DNA from: Primula veris
Lineage: Eukaryota > Streptophyta > Magnoliopsida > Ericales > Primulaceae
Reading direction: 5' to 3'
NCBI GenBank assembly: GCA_963682055.1
Contig: OY821749.1
Location: 30,635,631 to 30,699,630 of the forward strand
DNA length: 64,000 nucleotides
The position numbers were made by a program, and so were the translations under genes. Positions 1 through 11,126 of the stretch are shown here, one piece after another. Each line of letters opens with the position of its first letter. The stretch's first letter is position 1. Below the pieces are notes generated by a model. It was given only the letters and a program-made list of their open reading frames with translations. It searched no databases and had not been told where the DNA came from.

Positions 1-619
1 GTTAGTTGCACATTGTAACTACATTCATATCATAAGGACGTTTTAGATAAATCACAAGTTTATTTCTTACTTTAATTAACTTTTTTAATCTTCGTGAGAA
101 ATAGACCATTTATGTGGGTTGGAGGAAGTAAATATACTGCTCCAGTGCTCCTATTATCAAGAACTTGAGCATTTGGGTAAGATGGCAAAACCGTATAAAA
201 ACTTGAGCATTTAGGTAAGATGGTAAAGCAACACTTAACATAGCACTGTACAAAGACCAGCATTCAAGTCTCATCTCTAGGTAATTAAAATCTGAATTTG
301 CACATCATATGCTCAAAATATGCCATCAGCCAGAAAACCTATTAAACACGGTAATAGATATAATGTACCCCTTACGATTTACACAAAACTTAAGTTTCTA
401 ATGGTCAATCACAGGATGCCAGTGTCTCAGCACCTCATCTGGCATAATCAAACATGCTAACACGCCCAGATAAAATAATACAAAAAAAAAAAACAGCCGA
501 GTCTGATTTAGGTATAGGATAAAAATAGATCATGAAATTTGCTACACATTATAGAGTCGATATAGTGATAATTGTAGTGTATGTGAGTTAACAAGCGAGC
601 ATCAGCAAGTTAAAACTAC

Positions 620-1165
620 CTGAAAACAACCACATCACCAAGTGTAAACTTGTACTTTTCAAGGCAAAATTTCTCCACCAAAACATGGTCATCTGCAGCC
701 ACAAAACAGTGCTTTTTCTAATCAGTTTTTCCCATAAGAGATGGGAATAATAACACTTTTGTACCCTAACGTATCATCTGATTTTGGTTTTGTACATACA
801 TTTTACGAAAGATCACAATTAGTACATTAACGTTACATTTACCAAGTAGGAAAAAATTATAGTTTAATGAAAATTGTTTTATACAATACTCTATTCTATA
901 ATTCCATTTTTTTTATTTTCAGCCATATGAAATTTGATGATAAATTAGTTTACAAAATCATAAGCAACCCAAAAAAGTAATGTCTTCTAAGTGAACCTTT
1001 ACCACTTATTTTTGTAGAATTGTTGCCACCTGGATTAAAAGTGGGGGACATAGAAAAACCACGAACCGGCATGATACTGGCATATCGATCGGAAATGGTG
1101 AGGGCTACAAGACTGAATGTGAAATACTTCTTAGTAAAACTCCATAGAAATTGTCTGCTTCCCAT
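620..1165 (-). CDS. IMP2: Mitochondrial inner membrane protease subunit 2 (IMP2-like), 5' part, cut by window edge
   Basis: IMP2 is a catalytic subunit of the inner-membrane peptidase complex that removes sorting signals from proteins on the intermembrane-space side of mitochondria (S26 signal-peptidase family). Two coding exons are visible on the minus strand: 1165-1003 and 692-620, both with GT-AG borders and matching phase. They encode about 78 residues. A hydrophobic anchor lies around residues 14-25. The S26 box reads VRGFSMSPTFNP, with the presumed catalytic Ser at residue 38. Exon 2 carries the family block DDHVLVEKFCLEKYKF followed by GDVVVF. The Lys-bearing block (family VKRI region) is not found below 620, so the remaining exons should lie beyond the left edge. 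The start at 1165 is the first ATG in frame and gives the usual short N terminus. Family assignment is by recalled motif similarity. Confidence 0.85.
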
Positions 1166-2189
1166 ATAAGTATTTCTGAATGCAAGAACATATCAGCTTA
1201 AGTGCAAACTCATCTGCATTAAAATAATTGAATGGTTAACTCATAAGGTGTGAAAGACGGAAGAATTGAAATTAACTTCTTCTCAGAATCTAAGTGCTAT
1301 AACTTGGTTCAAATCAGATTATGCATTTAAAATATCAATTATGACTAGAAATATACACGTATGCGCGATTGAAATAACTGTGTTCAAGTAGTTTTTTTTT
1401 CTTTTTATCGCAAAACGGTTGAAAACCACAATTAGAGGAGCTAAATGTAGAAGTTCTTGAAGAGAATATTCACTAATGACAGCCCCTATGATTCACTGAT
1501 ATATTGTACACAATGAATCATAACCCAATATATTGCTGTGTTTCTGTTCCCATAAGTCCATATTCATAAACATCCCAAACCATAAAACTAATATATTTCA
1601 ACTACACAAAAATCCACAAATGAATTTTATTAGATGCAATTGGTTCCATATATAATGGTTGTTTGTCTTCAAATTCCAATTATTTCTAATTCCTTTCAAG
1701 CTAAGAAGACAAGTCGGGTTTACTGAGCTCAAAACTGCAGCTTTTTTAACCATAGAGTACCACATTTTTAAGGAACACACTCAAGTTAGATAAAAACAGC
1801 TTTCTGGGCTGCAAGCAAACCATCCCAAAGAGCTGTCTTTTAGGTTTACACCATTAATCGCATTTAGTCAAAATACTCAATTAAAATAGCCTATTGCACA
1901 AGTATGGTCTTTATGAATTCATACTGATTTTTTTTTGTTAATCTAAGGAAAAAAACAGGGTTTTTTCAGCTCAAACCTTCTTTTTTAGGCCAAAATAACA
2001 ACAACAAAAAACCTAGCAATCAAAGTTACGGCTTCTAGCTTGTTTTGCTGCAGTCTTTAACCTTTCCAAGCAAATAAGCTGGCTCATTCGAAGCAGAGAA
2101 GAACTGAAATGCATCTTACTTATAAAAAGTGGGGAAAAAACTTGTAGATGCTTTGGAAACACATAAGCTTATAAAGAAATAAACCCATT

Positions 2190-2560
2190 GATAATAAAAT
2201 TGCCGAAATGAAACTTTTCGAAAGTTTATCATACAGTTTATTAGTATTTGTTTTATACGGATGCAAATTAGCTTTATATAGGTGTGTTTGCAAATAAACA
2301 AAACCAACTGGCTTATAAGCTGCAACCAAACAACCCACAAGAGCAATCTAATATTGTTTTCCTCCATTCATTTCCTATAATTAAAATTGCCGATATGAAA
2401 ATTTTCAAAAGTTTATATATGTTTTAAATGGATTCAAATTATCTTTATATACGTGTGTTTGCGAATAAGAAAAATCGACCAGCTTATAAGCTACAACCAA
2501 ACAACCCCAAAGAGCAATCTAATAGTGTTTTCCTTCGTTCAATTCCTATGACTGAAAAAA
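2190..2560. repeat. Two-copy tandem repeat, period about 187 bp
   Basis: The segment beginning AATAAAATTGCCGAAATG near 2192 recurs as TTAAAATTGCCGATATG near 2381. Both copies run through GTGTGTTTGC, AGCTTATAAGCT and ACCAAACAACCC to AGAGCAATCTAATA. Copies are diverged by substitutions and small indels. The repeat lies in the presumed leader intron of the IMP2-like gene. Confidence 0.85.
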
Positions 2561-2699
2561 TCGAGCTTTATCGAACTTTAGGAGCTAAAAACAACATCTG
2601 AAAAACCGATTGTATTTGAAAATTAACTTTCCTAATTAATAGAATGTTGCCTATGCAATGTACAATAATTGCAGATAAAAAGCCATGTGTAATTTCAAG

Positions 2700-2960
2700 T
2701 ATAAATTCAAAACTTGAATATAAATAATACCCAGTTCGTATTATCAACTATAAATTCCAAAATTCAATAAACAAAAAACCCAGTTCATAATTTCAACAAT
2801 AAATTCAAAAGTTTAACAACAACAAAAAAAAGTAATTTCAACTAAAATTTCGAAACTTCAATAAAAAAACCCAGTTCGTGATATCAAGTATAAATTCAAA
2901 CCTACAATAAATAAAAAAAGAGTTAGTGATTTTAATTAAGAATTCAACAGTTGAATGTAA
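2700..2960. repeat. Degenerate short tandem repeat, unit about 60-70 bp
   Basis: The theme CCCAGTTCGT, ATTTCAA, TATAAATTCAAA, AATAAA recurs about four times with drift (near 2730, 2790, 2868 and 2920). It is AT-rich, with no coding potential seen. Confidence 0.6.
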
Positions 2961-3057
2961 AAACCCTTTAAATATAGAATAAAATTACGAAACATTCGAT
3001 TACACAATTATATACATATAAGCAAAAATTATTAATTAAAATCCTACAAAAAAGACG

Positions 3058-3089
3058 CACCACGGCTTTGCGGAGGGTTTAGGGCTTTT

Positions 3090-3118
<29 letters not shown>
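3058..3118 (-). promoter_or_regulatory. Probable 5' leader/promoter-proximal segment of the IMP2-like gene
   Basis: Read on the minus strand, a (CT)n run (about 3091-3115) is followed by AGCCCTAAACCCTCCGC, a telo-box-like element, and a GC-richer stretch. This is the usual look of a plant transcription start region and 5' UTR. An AT-rich TATA-like stretch lies about 100 bp further upstream. If this is the leader, an intron of about 1.9 kb separates it from the start codon. A good acceptor, TTGCATTCAG, sits just upstream of that ATG. The donor is not certain. This is inference from sequence composition only. Confidence 0.35.
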
Positions 3119-3120
<2 letters not shown>

Positions 3121-3906
3121 TTTGTTTTCAATTTTTAATTTTTAATTTTAATGCTTTGTAACGAATTTTTGTTTTTTGTTTTTTTTAGTTTCTGTTTTAT
3201 TTTGTTTTTCTCCCTTATATTTAATACATAGCTGATAATTTAATACATATTTATAAGTTTATTTTAAAAAAAAATCCGGTTGTTTTGAACTTTACGACTA
3301 TTTTTACAACAAAATACATATTTTATGACTTATTTACAAATATCTACATTTGTCATTAAAAAATCTAAAAAAAATATTTAAAATTAAAAACCAAAATTTT
3401 AGAAAATACATTTTTTATACAAAAATTATTTATGATCATGTTTGATCATGCTTAATCTTGTTCAATCATATATGTGTAATACTATTTGATCATGTTTTAT
3501 CATATATTACGTATAAAATCATGTCTCATCATGTCCAATCATGTTTGATAGTATGTACAATTTTTTCAAAATTTTTCAATTTATTTATTTATTTATTTTT
3601 ATATCTATTTTTTTTTTATATTTTATTATTTTTTATAACATACGTAACTAATCGTAAATAAGTATACATGTATATATGATTTTTTATAATTAATTTAATC
3701 TGTACATGCCTATTTGCAACTATTCAATAATAATGGTAAATCTACACTAATGGTCCACAAGTTATGCTAAGTTTCAATTTGGTTAGTTAAGTTCTAATTG
3801 CGCCAATCACTAGTTTAGTCCCTGTGTTTGAAAATTTTGAAATTGACCCTTATGATACTAGTAGTAGTATAGTAGTGTGTAAGAGCAACCACACCATATT
3901 CTTTAC

Positions 3907-3960
3907 GCTTTTCTTAAATTTGAGTTGATTAGCGCTTTTCTTAAATTTGAGTTGATTAGC
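3907..3960. repeat. Perfect 27-bp tandem duplication
   Basis: The 27-bp unit beginning GCTTTTCTTAAATTTGAG and ending GATTAGC is present twice in direct succession without a mismatch. Confidence 0.9.
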
Positions 3961-4316
3961 GCCACTTTTATGTTTTTAAGGTATCAAATTAAGTTTGTAC
4001 AAGTTTCGGTTTCTCATCATTATTTTTTTGTTTTAACATTCTTCTATTCATATTTTTACTACTACAAATTAGTTTACAAGTCTTATTGGGTGGGTTAAAC
4101 TATTATACAATATTTTTATTACTCCAAATTAGTTTTCAAGTCCTATTTTTATACGGCATACTTTGGTTTCATTTTCAGCAAGGTTAAGGGAAATAGCACG
4201 GAAACTGATGTGAGAAGCAATTTCTTTCTATAAATCCATAAAAAGAGTAAAAGTGTTGATTTTTTTACTAAATGCACATGCTCGATCTAAGTTCTACTTC
4301 TTTACGTCTAATTAGA

Positions 4317-4740
4317 TCGTTCATAATAGTTGTGTTAATTTTAACAATATTAATTTTGACACATAATTATTTAATTGCATGTTAAATGACACATATGTAA
4401 CTTAAATTTAACATTCATATTAGTGTATTAACTTAATAAAGTTATTTAATTTTAATTAAAATTAATTATTAATTAAAATCTCATTAATTAATCATTTTGT
4501 AAACCCCTATTAATATAGGAATTAAACTAGGAGTATTTGAAATATAGCTCATGTTTTAATTAATTGTATTTTGCCACATAATTCATTAACAACATTAAAA
4601 ACGTTGTTATATTTAACAACTTTTTTCACATCTATAAAGATAACACATGATTTAACATAACTAATGGAGACAAAAAAAATGTATTGTTAGCTAAGTATTT
4701 TACTTAATAATAGAGATAACAACACTATTGTAGATGTTCT
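4317..4740 (+). mobile_element. MITE family A, full-length copy (about 424 bp)
   Basis: The ends are imperfect inverted repeats: left GTTCATAATAGTTGTGTTAA, right AACAACACTATTGTAGATGT. The interior is AT-rich and non-coding. A second copy in the opposite orientation lies at 31748-32100 and supports the boundaries. The superfamily is not clear, and no target duplication is obvious. Confidence 0.7.
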
Positions 4741-7230
4741 TATAAAAGCAAACATTTAATTAAAAGGTTAAGGATGACTCACAAGTTATGATTATGTTCG
4801 ACCCAAGTTTAGTCGGATTGACTTTCCACGGTCTCGGACGAGTATGATATTTTCCGAAATCTAGAAATGATGAATCCAAAGTTGAAACACAGGTCTATAG
4901 AGAAACGTTTCATGTTTCTATCTGATTTTGCGCCAACTTTATTCAATTTTTACCTAGCTTTGGTCTTTCTCTCCGTCCATTCCGTTTTCACTCTCTTTCG
5001 TGTGTAAATAGACTATAGTAGACCATCAATTCACAATAGTCTTTAACAAGGCAGAGCTAAAAACAAAATTACTTTAAATTAGGATTCTACTAAGCCTGCT
5101 TATATTTTCTTACATTCTGCTAAGATGAGTCGCATATTATCTTTGATGATTGATAACACATCCATTTTTGTACTGTTTGTGTTTTCCGTATAACTATAAT
5201 TGTATTTATAATCACATATCATTCGTGTATTAGTTTTAATATATGTAACTATGCATCACGAATTACACACTATTACAAATTTACAATTGTTCTAGTGCGT
5301 ATACAATTATGGATGAAATAATCTAGCTGGTCAAAGTTCATCAAGAGATCTACTAGATCGTTTAGTTAAAAGAAGCACTGAAAAAGCATTCATTTTATCA
5401 AAATTAGTAAGTACCGAAATAATCATTTCAAATAAGTGCTAGTATAAGGAAATGATAACAAGCATTAATTTCCTTACGATGAAAAGATATATAGCATATG
5501 TAGACTGAGACTCTAGTGACATAGTCTCTAGAGACAACAATCAATAATCAAGATTATGAAGAAAAAATGGTGGAGTTCATTCACAAATCATGAGATCCAC
5601 CAAAAAATATCATGTCAAATGGCCCATTAAGATACCAAAAGATTTGGTAAAGTGGTCAATTCTGAAGACTCGTAGTGATTTCCATTTGGTCATGATATAT
5701 TTGTTTCCATTTGATAACTTTTTAATACGTGGTTTTTTTACCTTTTGCTTTTGGTATCTCATCTATGCATCATAAGTTATTTCATGTGACTATATATGGG
5801 ATAAGAAATTACTATTTACACAAGATTTACACATTTGTGATGAAGCCGTGAAGGTTAGTCCATGAAATATTTCATGCTTAAGTCATCATATATGAAATAA
5901 GCATTGAATATGTGGTATACAATCACAATAACATGGATTGTCAATTTGAGTGTCTTTGAACTCTTTTAATTCTTCTAAGCTAATCCTTAATGGTTAATTA
6001 CCTTAATTTGAAATGGACAGTTTTGAAATGAAGAGATTGGATTCGTAGCGACATCGTCACGTCCTAGTAGTTTCGCCTCTCTGGTAAAATGAAGAAACGG
6101 ACATATTTGATGCTTATTCGGGTCATGTAAAAAGTAATTATATCATGCTTAACTTCATTTAAAAGGCTTATTCAAAGCTGAAAAAGCTCCATTCGAATCT
6201 TATATTCGAATATGGTTGCTGAAAAAGTTCACGCTTTCCCGTTCTTTACGTGGGAAAATCACACTTTTATTTTAAAAAAAACACTATTTAACTTTAACAG
6301 TACTAAGTCGTCAACCATGCAATATAAATGCAATATAACAAGGTTTTTAGATAATGGTAGTACAAGTATTTTCAAAAAAGATAATGGTAAAAGTACAACA
6401 ATGACAAACTGGTGGGTTATCAATCCTAGTACTAATGATGGCTTGAAAGGGGCCAAGTTATTGTAGTATTGTCACAAAATTGAATATGTGAGATAAAAAG
6501 ATATGAAGCTCGGACTTTGAGATAGTGACATACTATTAGAAAGCCTGAGGACCACTCACAGATGATCAAAATACATTATAGTTGTACATATAGGTGTATA
6601 ATGTGACAGACTAAAGTGTACTATAAACATGGAACTTTGTACTATGATATTGATGTAACTGTACCTATACAACTGACATGGCTAGATGTGAATTCTCACA
6701 TTTTTATTGGCACAAACAAAAATCTAATAATTAAAAATACTTCCTTATTTAAGTAAAACCTAATGTGATTTGTTATAAAAATTCTTTCCAAAATTCTTTG
6801 TGTTAGCAAATATATAATTTAGGCGTAACTAAATTGGTAAGGTTGCACAAAAATCTAACTATATTTTGATACTAACTAATTAAAATAATACTATCATTTT
6901 AGAAACAAGGGAAATTGAAAATGAATAACTAGTAGGTTTTGTTGATTATTTAATTCATTAAAAAAAATTATGGACATATGCATAAAATTTGTCCACATGT
7001 GAACATAATTTTCATATATGTCTAAACTTAGTTACCTTGTATCACTCATAGGACAAACTGTTGAGTGGGTTTTTTTATTTTTGTTCTTTACTAATTAGGA
7101 TAGTATACGTTTTTTTATCATCGTTGTGAATGTTTTGAGTTCATCGGAATATTATTTGTGAGTAGGTTGTCAAAGCATAGTACCACATTAGTGGTTACTC
7201 ACTGTAATAATAATAAATAAATAAAAGATA

Positions 7231-7354
7231 TTCATTTATCATCAGTTTATTTTTTAAAAAATATTGGTAAAATGAGTATTGCTAAATTTTAGGAACAGAC
7301 TAGCGACACTTATTTTACCGAAAATTTTAAAAAAATAAACGATTGATAAATGAA
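7231..7354. mobile_element. Foldback hairpin, MITE-like (about 124 bp)
   Basis: Left arm TTCATTTATCATCAGTTTAT and right arm ATAAACGATTGATAAATGAA are near-perfect inverted repeats. Pairing extends inward through AAAATATTGGTAAAATGAGT against ACTTATTTTACCGAAAATTT. The loop is about 30 bp. No coding capacity. Confidence 0.75.
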
Positions 7355-7896
7355 TTTTTTCTTGTAGCGGAACTTCTTTCAAATAATTTAGTTATACATC
7401 TTGTTTTCTACGAGACCACGACCAATAAAAGGTATGATATTGTATATTTGTATTTCAGACTCACTTGTAACATTTTTTATTTATTTATGAGAACCTTATA
7501 AATATAACATGTAATTTAATGAACTTTCAGCATCTCTGGATCAATTCTTGTCCAAATTCAACAATGGTTTACTCACTTTTCAGTCTTTTAGGGGAAAACG
7601 GACATCCAAAGTGTTATTTGTATTCTCCATGTTTCACTTATTCGATCTGCATATATTTTGCTAAATCTAACGTCCAATGTAAATATGTCATTTAAGATAT
7701 ATTCATTCATTATTGCTGAACATTAAATATTTCAAGAACAAACGGCCGACACGTGAGAAATGTTAAAAAAAACTTACAGAAACAAAGTATAAAATATGGA
7801 ATGATGTATCACTGTAATTTGTAAGTGTCAACACCAACACCCATGTGGTTTTGAAAATAAAACTAGATATAATCAGTCACTGTCAACGTATTATTA

Positions 7897-8123
7897 ATCC
7901 CTCGGTTAGTATTTTATTATGAAATTATGTGTAATTTTGACTGGTCAAGAACTTATATCAAAATTTTCGAAATAAATTTTTTCAAAATTTGATCATGTAG
8001 TTCAAATGTTAAATTTTATGATTAGATTTTACAAAAATTCATTTCGACAATTTTGATAAAGTTATAAGCCGATCAAAATTGTACGTAATTTCATAATGTA
8101 TAATTAAATGGGAACGGAGAGGG
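7897..8123. mobile_element. Decayed Stowaway-type MITE
   Basis: It resembles the better-preserved element at 54844-55077 over its whole length: ATGAAATTATGTGTAATTTT against ACGAAACTACGTGTAAATTT on the left, and the matching right arm with TTGTACGTAATTTCATAATG. The ends have decayed (ATCCCTCGGTTAG and GGAACGGAGAGGG). TA dinucleotides flank both sides, as expected for Tc1/mariner-derived Stowaway MITEs. Confidence 0.7.
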
Positions 8124-8829
8124 TAAATAATTAAATTCAGGTAGTAATACAGTGTGTGTCATCAAACTTAGAAAATGGATTGTGATGGTAGCCAAAACTG
8201 CAATTTTCTACTAAAAGATTTACTAAGTTCATAAGCAAACACAAAACACCCAAATTGCAACTTCATTTCAATATTATCATGACAACATAAACACAAGAAA
8301 TGCCAAATGCCATGGGTGTGCATCACCTCAATATGTCTCAAAGTTTATTCTTTGATTAGGCCAAAATCGGCATCTACATTCTGCTCTACCTAATCAACAC
8401 CCTTGTTTATTGCCATAAAATCAAACTATACGAAATATTCCATGTAATCAGTGACGGAACCAAAAAGTTAAATGATAGTATGTGAAATACATGTGGAACA
8501 TATTCAGTGTAAACAATGAACTGAAATCAAATTCGGCAATTTCTAGCAAATTACGGGCGACTACGGCCCGCTAACGCTAACGTCTCCATCTATATTATCA
8601 TATAAGTAAGCTACTAATCATTCCTACACGTTGCATTGTTGATTGTTGTACGCATCCTTTTACTAAATACGATTTCCAAGCATTTAATTAACACGATTAG
8701 GCATATTATTTTACTGCTCATATAAATATAAATACATGGAGAATTTTTCCTTTTGTTTTTGGGTAAATAATAATACAAGGTACCAACAGGCAATAGGTCC
8801 CAAAATACATAACTTCGAATCTCAACCCT

Positions 8830-10867
8830 CTATTTCTTCCATGTGTCGCCATCTACGCGAACTTTCTCTCTTTGCGAAGGGCTCCGCCAGAACCCGGTCC
8901 CGTCGAACTGGTCCCACATTTCTTTCTCAAGTCGCATCACGTCGGTATCCCACTGCAAGCTCATCACCGGAGACACATCACCACCGCTTTCTGATGATAC
9001 CGTGGCGGAGCTACACCGCCTTGGAGGGAGACCCTTACGTCGGTGGAGGGCTATTATAAAAACAAATATAATGATAAATTTTCTTTTACCAGTCAGTCAA
9101 CTAAAAAGGTAGTATAACTTATAGTACCAAAAAACCCAAGATTTTGTTTTTACAAGAACATGCTAATTACTAATAATAACTGGTGCAAGTTCAATTGCTC
9201 TTAAAAGTTGATAAACATGATGGAACTACATTGACACCCCTCGCAACCCTTAAAGTTGCAAAAATATTAATTATTTCTTCTAAAGGTTTTTCTCAAACTA
9301 TTTCAGAAATATTATGTTGTTTAATAAAATATAATGAAAAAGACGTATAGATATTAAAAAAAAAGATATGTAAATATGGGCGGAGCTAACCTTGTAAGTT
9401 GCAAAAATGTCGACCTTTTCCTATGCTGCTTGTTTAAAAATAATCAAGAACTATATGTTTTGCAAAAACAAATACTCCAAAAACATGCATAAAACATTCA
9501 TGATAATTCAGATTCTTTTTATATGAATACCAAAAAGACACAAGATATGTAAATTAACGTGGGCACAGCAGAAAGGGATCATCCTACGCCAAAATTCACA
9601 AAAATTCTACATTTTCTTTAGGAATTTTCAAAATAATTCCCATAATTCACTAATTTCTGGTTTTTTCCATGAGGGTTTTCAATTACAATTACCAGAATCC
9701 TGAAAATGTCACTTCTCCCCATAGGATTTCAAAATAAATAACTGAGATATACATTATGTTTCAAAACCCCGTAAAATAACATTTCGCATTTGTTTATCCG
9801 CCCACTTACGTCGATATAGGGAGCGACGGCACTACATGGAGCTTAAACACATCAAAATATCAACAACCAGAATTCACAAAAATGTTATTTTCCTATGGGT
9901 TTTTTAGAAAAATTCCCAGAATTCACAAAAAAAAAAGTGTTGTTTTTTCTACATCCCTTTTCGAAAAAATCCATAGCTAGAACGTGATACAACTCCGCAG
10001 AATAGCATCTCATATCTAACGACCAGAACAAAAATCGTTACACCTACGAGGGGTGCGACGACAGGCTAGCTACGTACAGGGAGCTTAAACACATCAAGAA
10101 ATATAAACAACCAGAATTCACAAAAAATGTTATTTTTTTATGGGGTTTTCAGAAAAAAAATTCCAGAATTGACAAAAAATATTATCTTTTTCTATATATT
10201 CCTTTCCAAACGTCACAATCCCACAAAACAACATCTCATATCTAACGACCAGAATATATAAAAATACATAGCAAGAAATATAAAACAACCAAAATTCACA
10301 AAAATGTTGTTTTTCTATGGGGTTTTCAGAAAAATTCCCAGAATTAACAATAAATGCCATTTATTTCTATATCCCTTTTCAAACATCACGCCGCTCCGGA
10401 AAATAACATTTCATATCAAACAACGAGAATACATTAAAAAAAATCCTTACGTTTATGGAGGGCGTGACAGCAGGCAGCTGGGGAGTTTAAACACATCAAG
10501 AAATATTAAACAACCAAATTTCACATTTTTTTTTGGTCTATATCCCTTTTCGAAACAATTCAGAAAAAAGTATGTCACGCAACCCCGCAAAACAACATTT
10601 TTATATATCTAACAACGACGAGAATATATAAAAATGCTTACGTCTACGAAGGGCGCGACGACAGGCAGCCACAGGGAGCTTAAACACGGCAAGAAATATC
10701 AAGTCAAGAAGCGCGCAAGGGCAGCAACAGCACACCGCAGCGCATTCCGCAGCCGTACCGCCAGCAAACTCGCCAACGCGACGAGAAGAAGATGTTTTTG
10801 CCGGAGCAAGAAGAGGGTGACGGCGGTGTGTAGAGGAGGGTTGCCGGAGCACCACCTGACGTGTCAT
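8830..10867 (-). CDS. Cys-rich 'pollen-preferential' type plant protein of unknown function (148 aa)
   Basis: Two exons on the minus strand: 10867-10642 and 9050-8830 (stop TAG), joined across a 1591-bp intron in phase 1 (donor C|GTAAGC, acceptor AATAG|C). Residues 31-60 hold the family block VGEFAGGTAAECAAVCCCCPC followed by a hydrophobic stretch. Basic segments follow (CRRALRR, RRKGLPPRR). The C terminus has the conserved LEKEMW, then GTGFWRSPSQRE. I recall this architecture from small plant proteins annotated 'pollen preferential protein'; no biochemical role is known to me. The reading frame stays open upstream to 11122, but family alignment starts at the ATG at 10867. Both exons are clearly GC-richer than the surrounding DNA. 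The intron contains tandem copies of the end of exon 1. Confidence 0.88.
9797..10700 (-). repeat. Tandem array of [exon 1 end + 5' splice site + intron] units, 180-240 bp each
   Basis: The gene's own segment from about 10700 (ATATTTCTTG, inside exon 1) through the donor at 10641 and down to about 10508 is followed by further copies of the same unit. Exon-like parts lie at about 10446-10506, 10038-10104 and 9803-9860, plus a copy at about 10260-10281 that has lost the exon part. Copies keep GTGTTTAAGCTCC and the GGGATATAGA / CCCCATAG intron parts. The exon-derived parts have frameshifts and stops, so they are not coding. The donor sequence survives at 10450 (CGTAAGG) and 9809 (CGTAAGT). Confidence 0.88.
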
Positions 10868-10884
10868 TTTTGTAAAAGACGACG

Positions 10885-10899
10885 TCAGGTGGAGGGCAT
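10885..10899 (-). promoter_or_regulatory. Minimal upstream ORF (four codons) in the leader of the Cys-rich protein gene
   Basis: On the minus strand, CACCATGCCCTCCACCTGA gives an ATG in strong context, three more sense codons, and a stop 17 bases before the main ATG at 10867. TGACGTCG, a bZIP-type core, overlaps the stop. Whether it is transcribed depends on the start site. A TATATATTT stretch at about 11097-11106 would place it inside the leader. Confidence 0.4.
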
Positions 10900-11094
10900 G
10901 GTGGAGGGGGTAAGGAGAATGGGGGGTGGGTGTTACGTTTTGGAGATTGGGGGGTAATTGTGTGAATAAGTTTTGGGTTTTTGTAGTAGTGTTTTTGGGT
11001 TCCGATTTTATTGGCGTGTGTTTCGGTGATAAGTGTTTGTGTACGGGCCGGGAAATAAGGGAAGATAGAAAAAGGTTTCCAAATATGAAATGGG

Positions 11095-11110
11095 GTAAAT
11101 ATATAATAAA
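11095..11110 (-). promoter_or_regulatory. Candidate TATA box for the Cys-rich protein gene
   Basis: The minus strand reads TTTTATTATATATTTACCCC about 230 bases upstream of the start codon. This is a position consistent with a leader of roughly 200 bases. It is supported only by motif and spacing. Confidence 0.35.
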
Positions 11111-11126
11111 ACTTACGATCATTTAG

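Larger units (their letters stand above)
3120..8829. other. Intergenic AT-rich region with MITE relics; no gene recognised
   Basis: No reading frame here resembles a protein I know. The longest frames (under 90 codons) are AT-driven and lack codon character. Contents I can name: a cluster of TGATCATG-type words at 3435-3550, a 27-bp duplication at 3907-3960, a MITE copy at 4317-4740, a hairpin at 7231-7354 and a decayed Stowaway at 7897-8123, each listed separately. Confidence 0.6.

Noticed and set aside
6212..6466. 84-codon plus frame with an overlapping 65-codon minus frame
   Set aside because: Low-complexity Lys/Asn/Thr composition with no family similarity, in a MITE-rich intergenic region.
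8736..9112. Two plus-strand frames in a GC-rich island
   Set aside because: The minus strand of the island encodes exon 2 (LEKEMW, GTGFWRSPSQR), which explains the composition.
10634..10957. 107-codon plus-strand frame opposite the Cys-rich gene
   Set aside because: It is the antisense shadow of exon 1, whose minus-strand product has clear family motifs and an in-frame second exon.
10867..11122. N-terminal extension of the Cys-rich protein to an ATG at 11122
   Set aside because: The frame is open, but the extension is low-complexity Pro/His/Thr sequence overlapping a TATA-like site and is outside the family's usual length.
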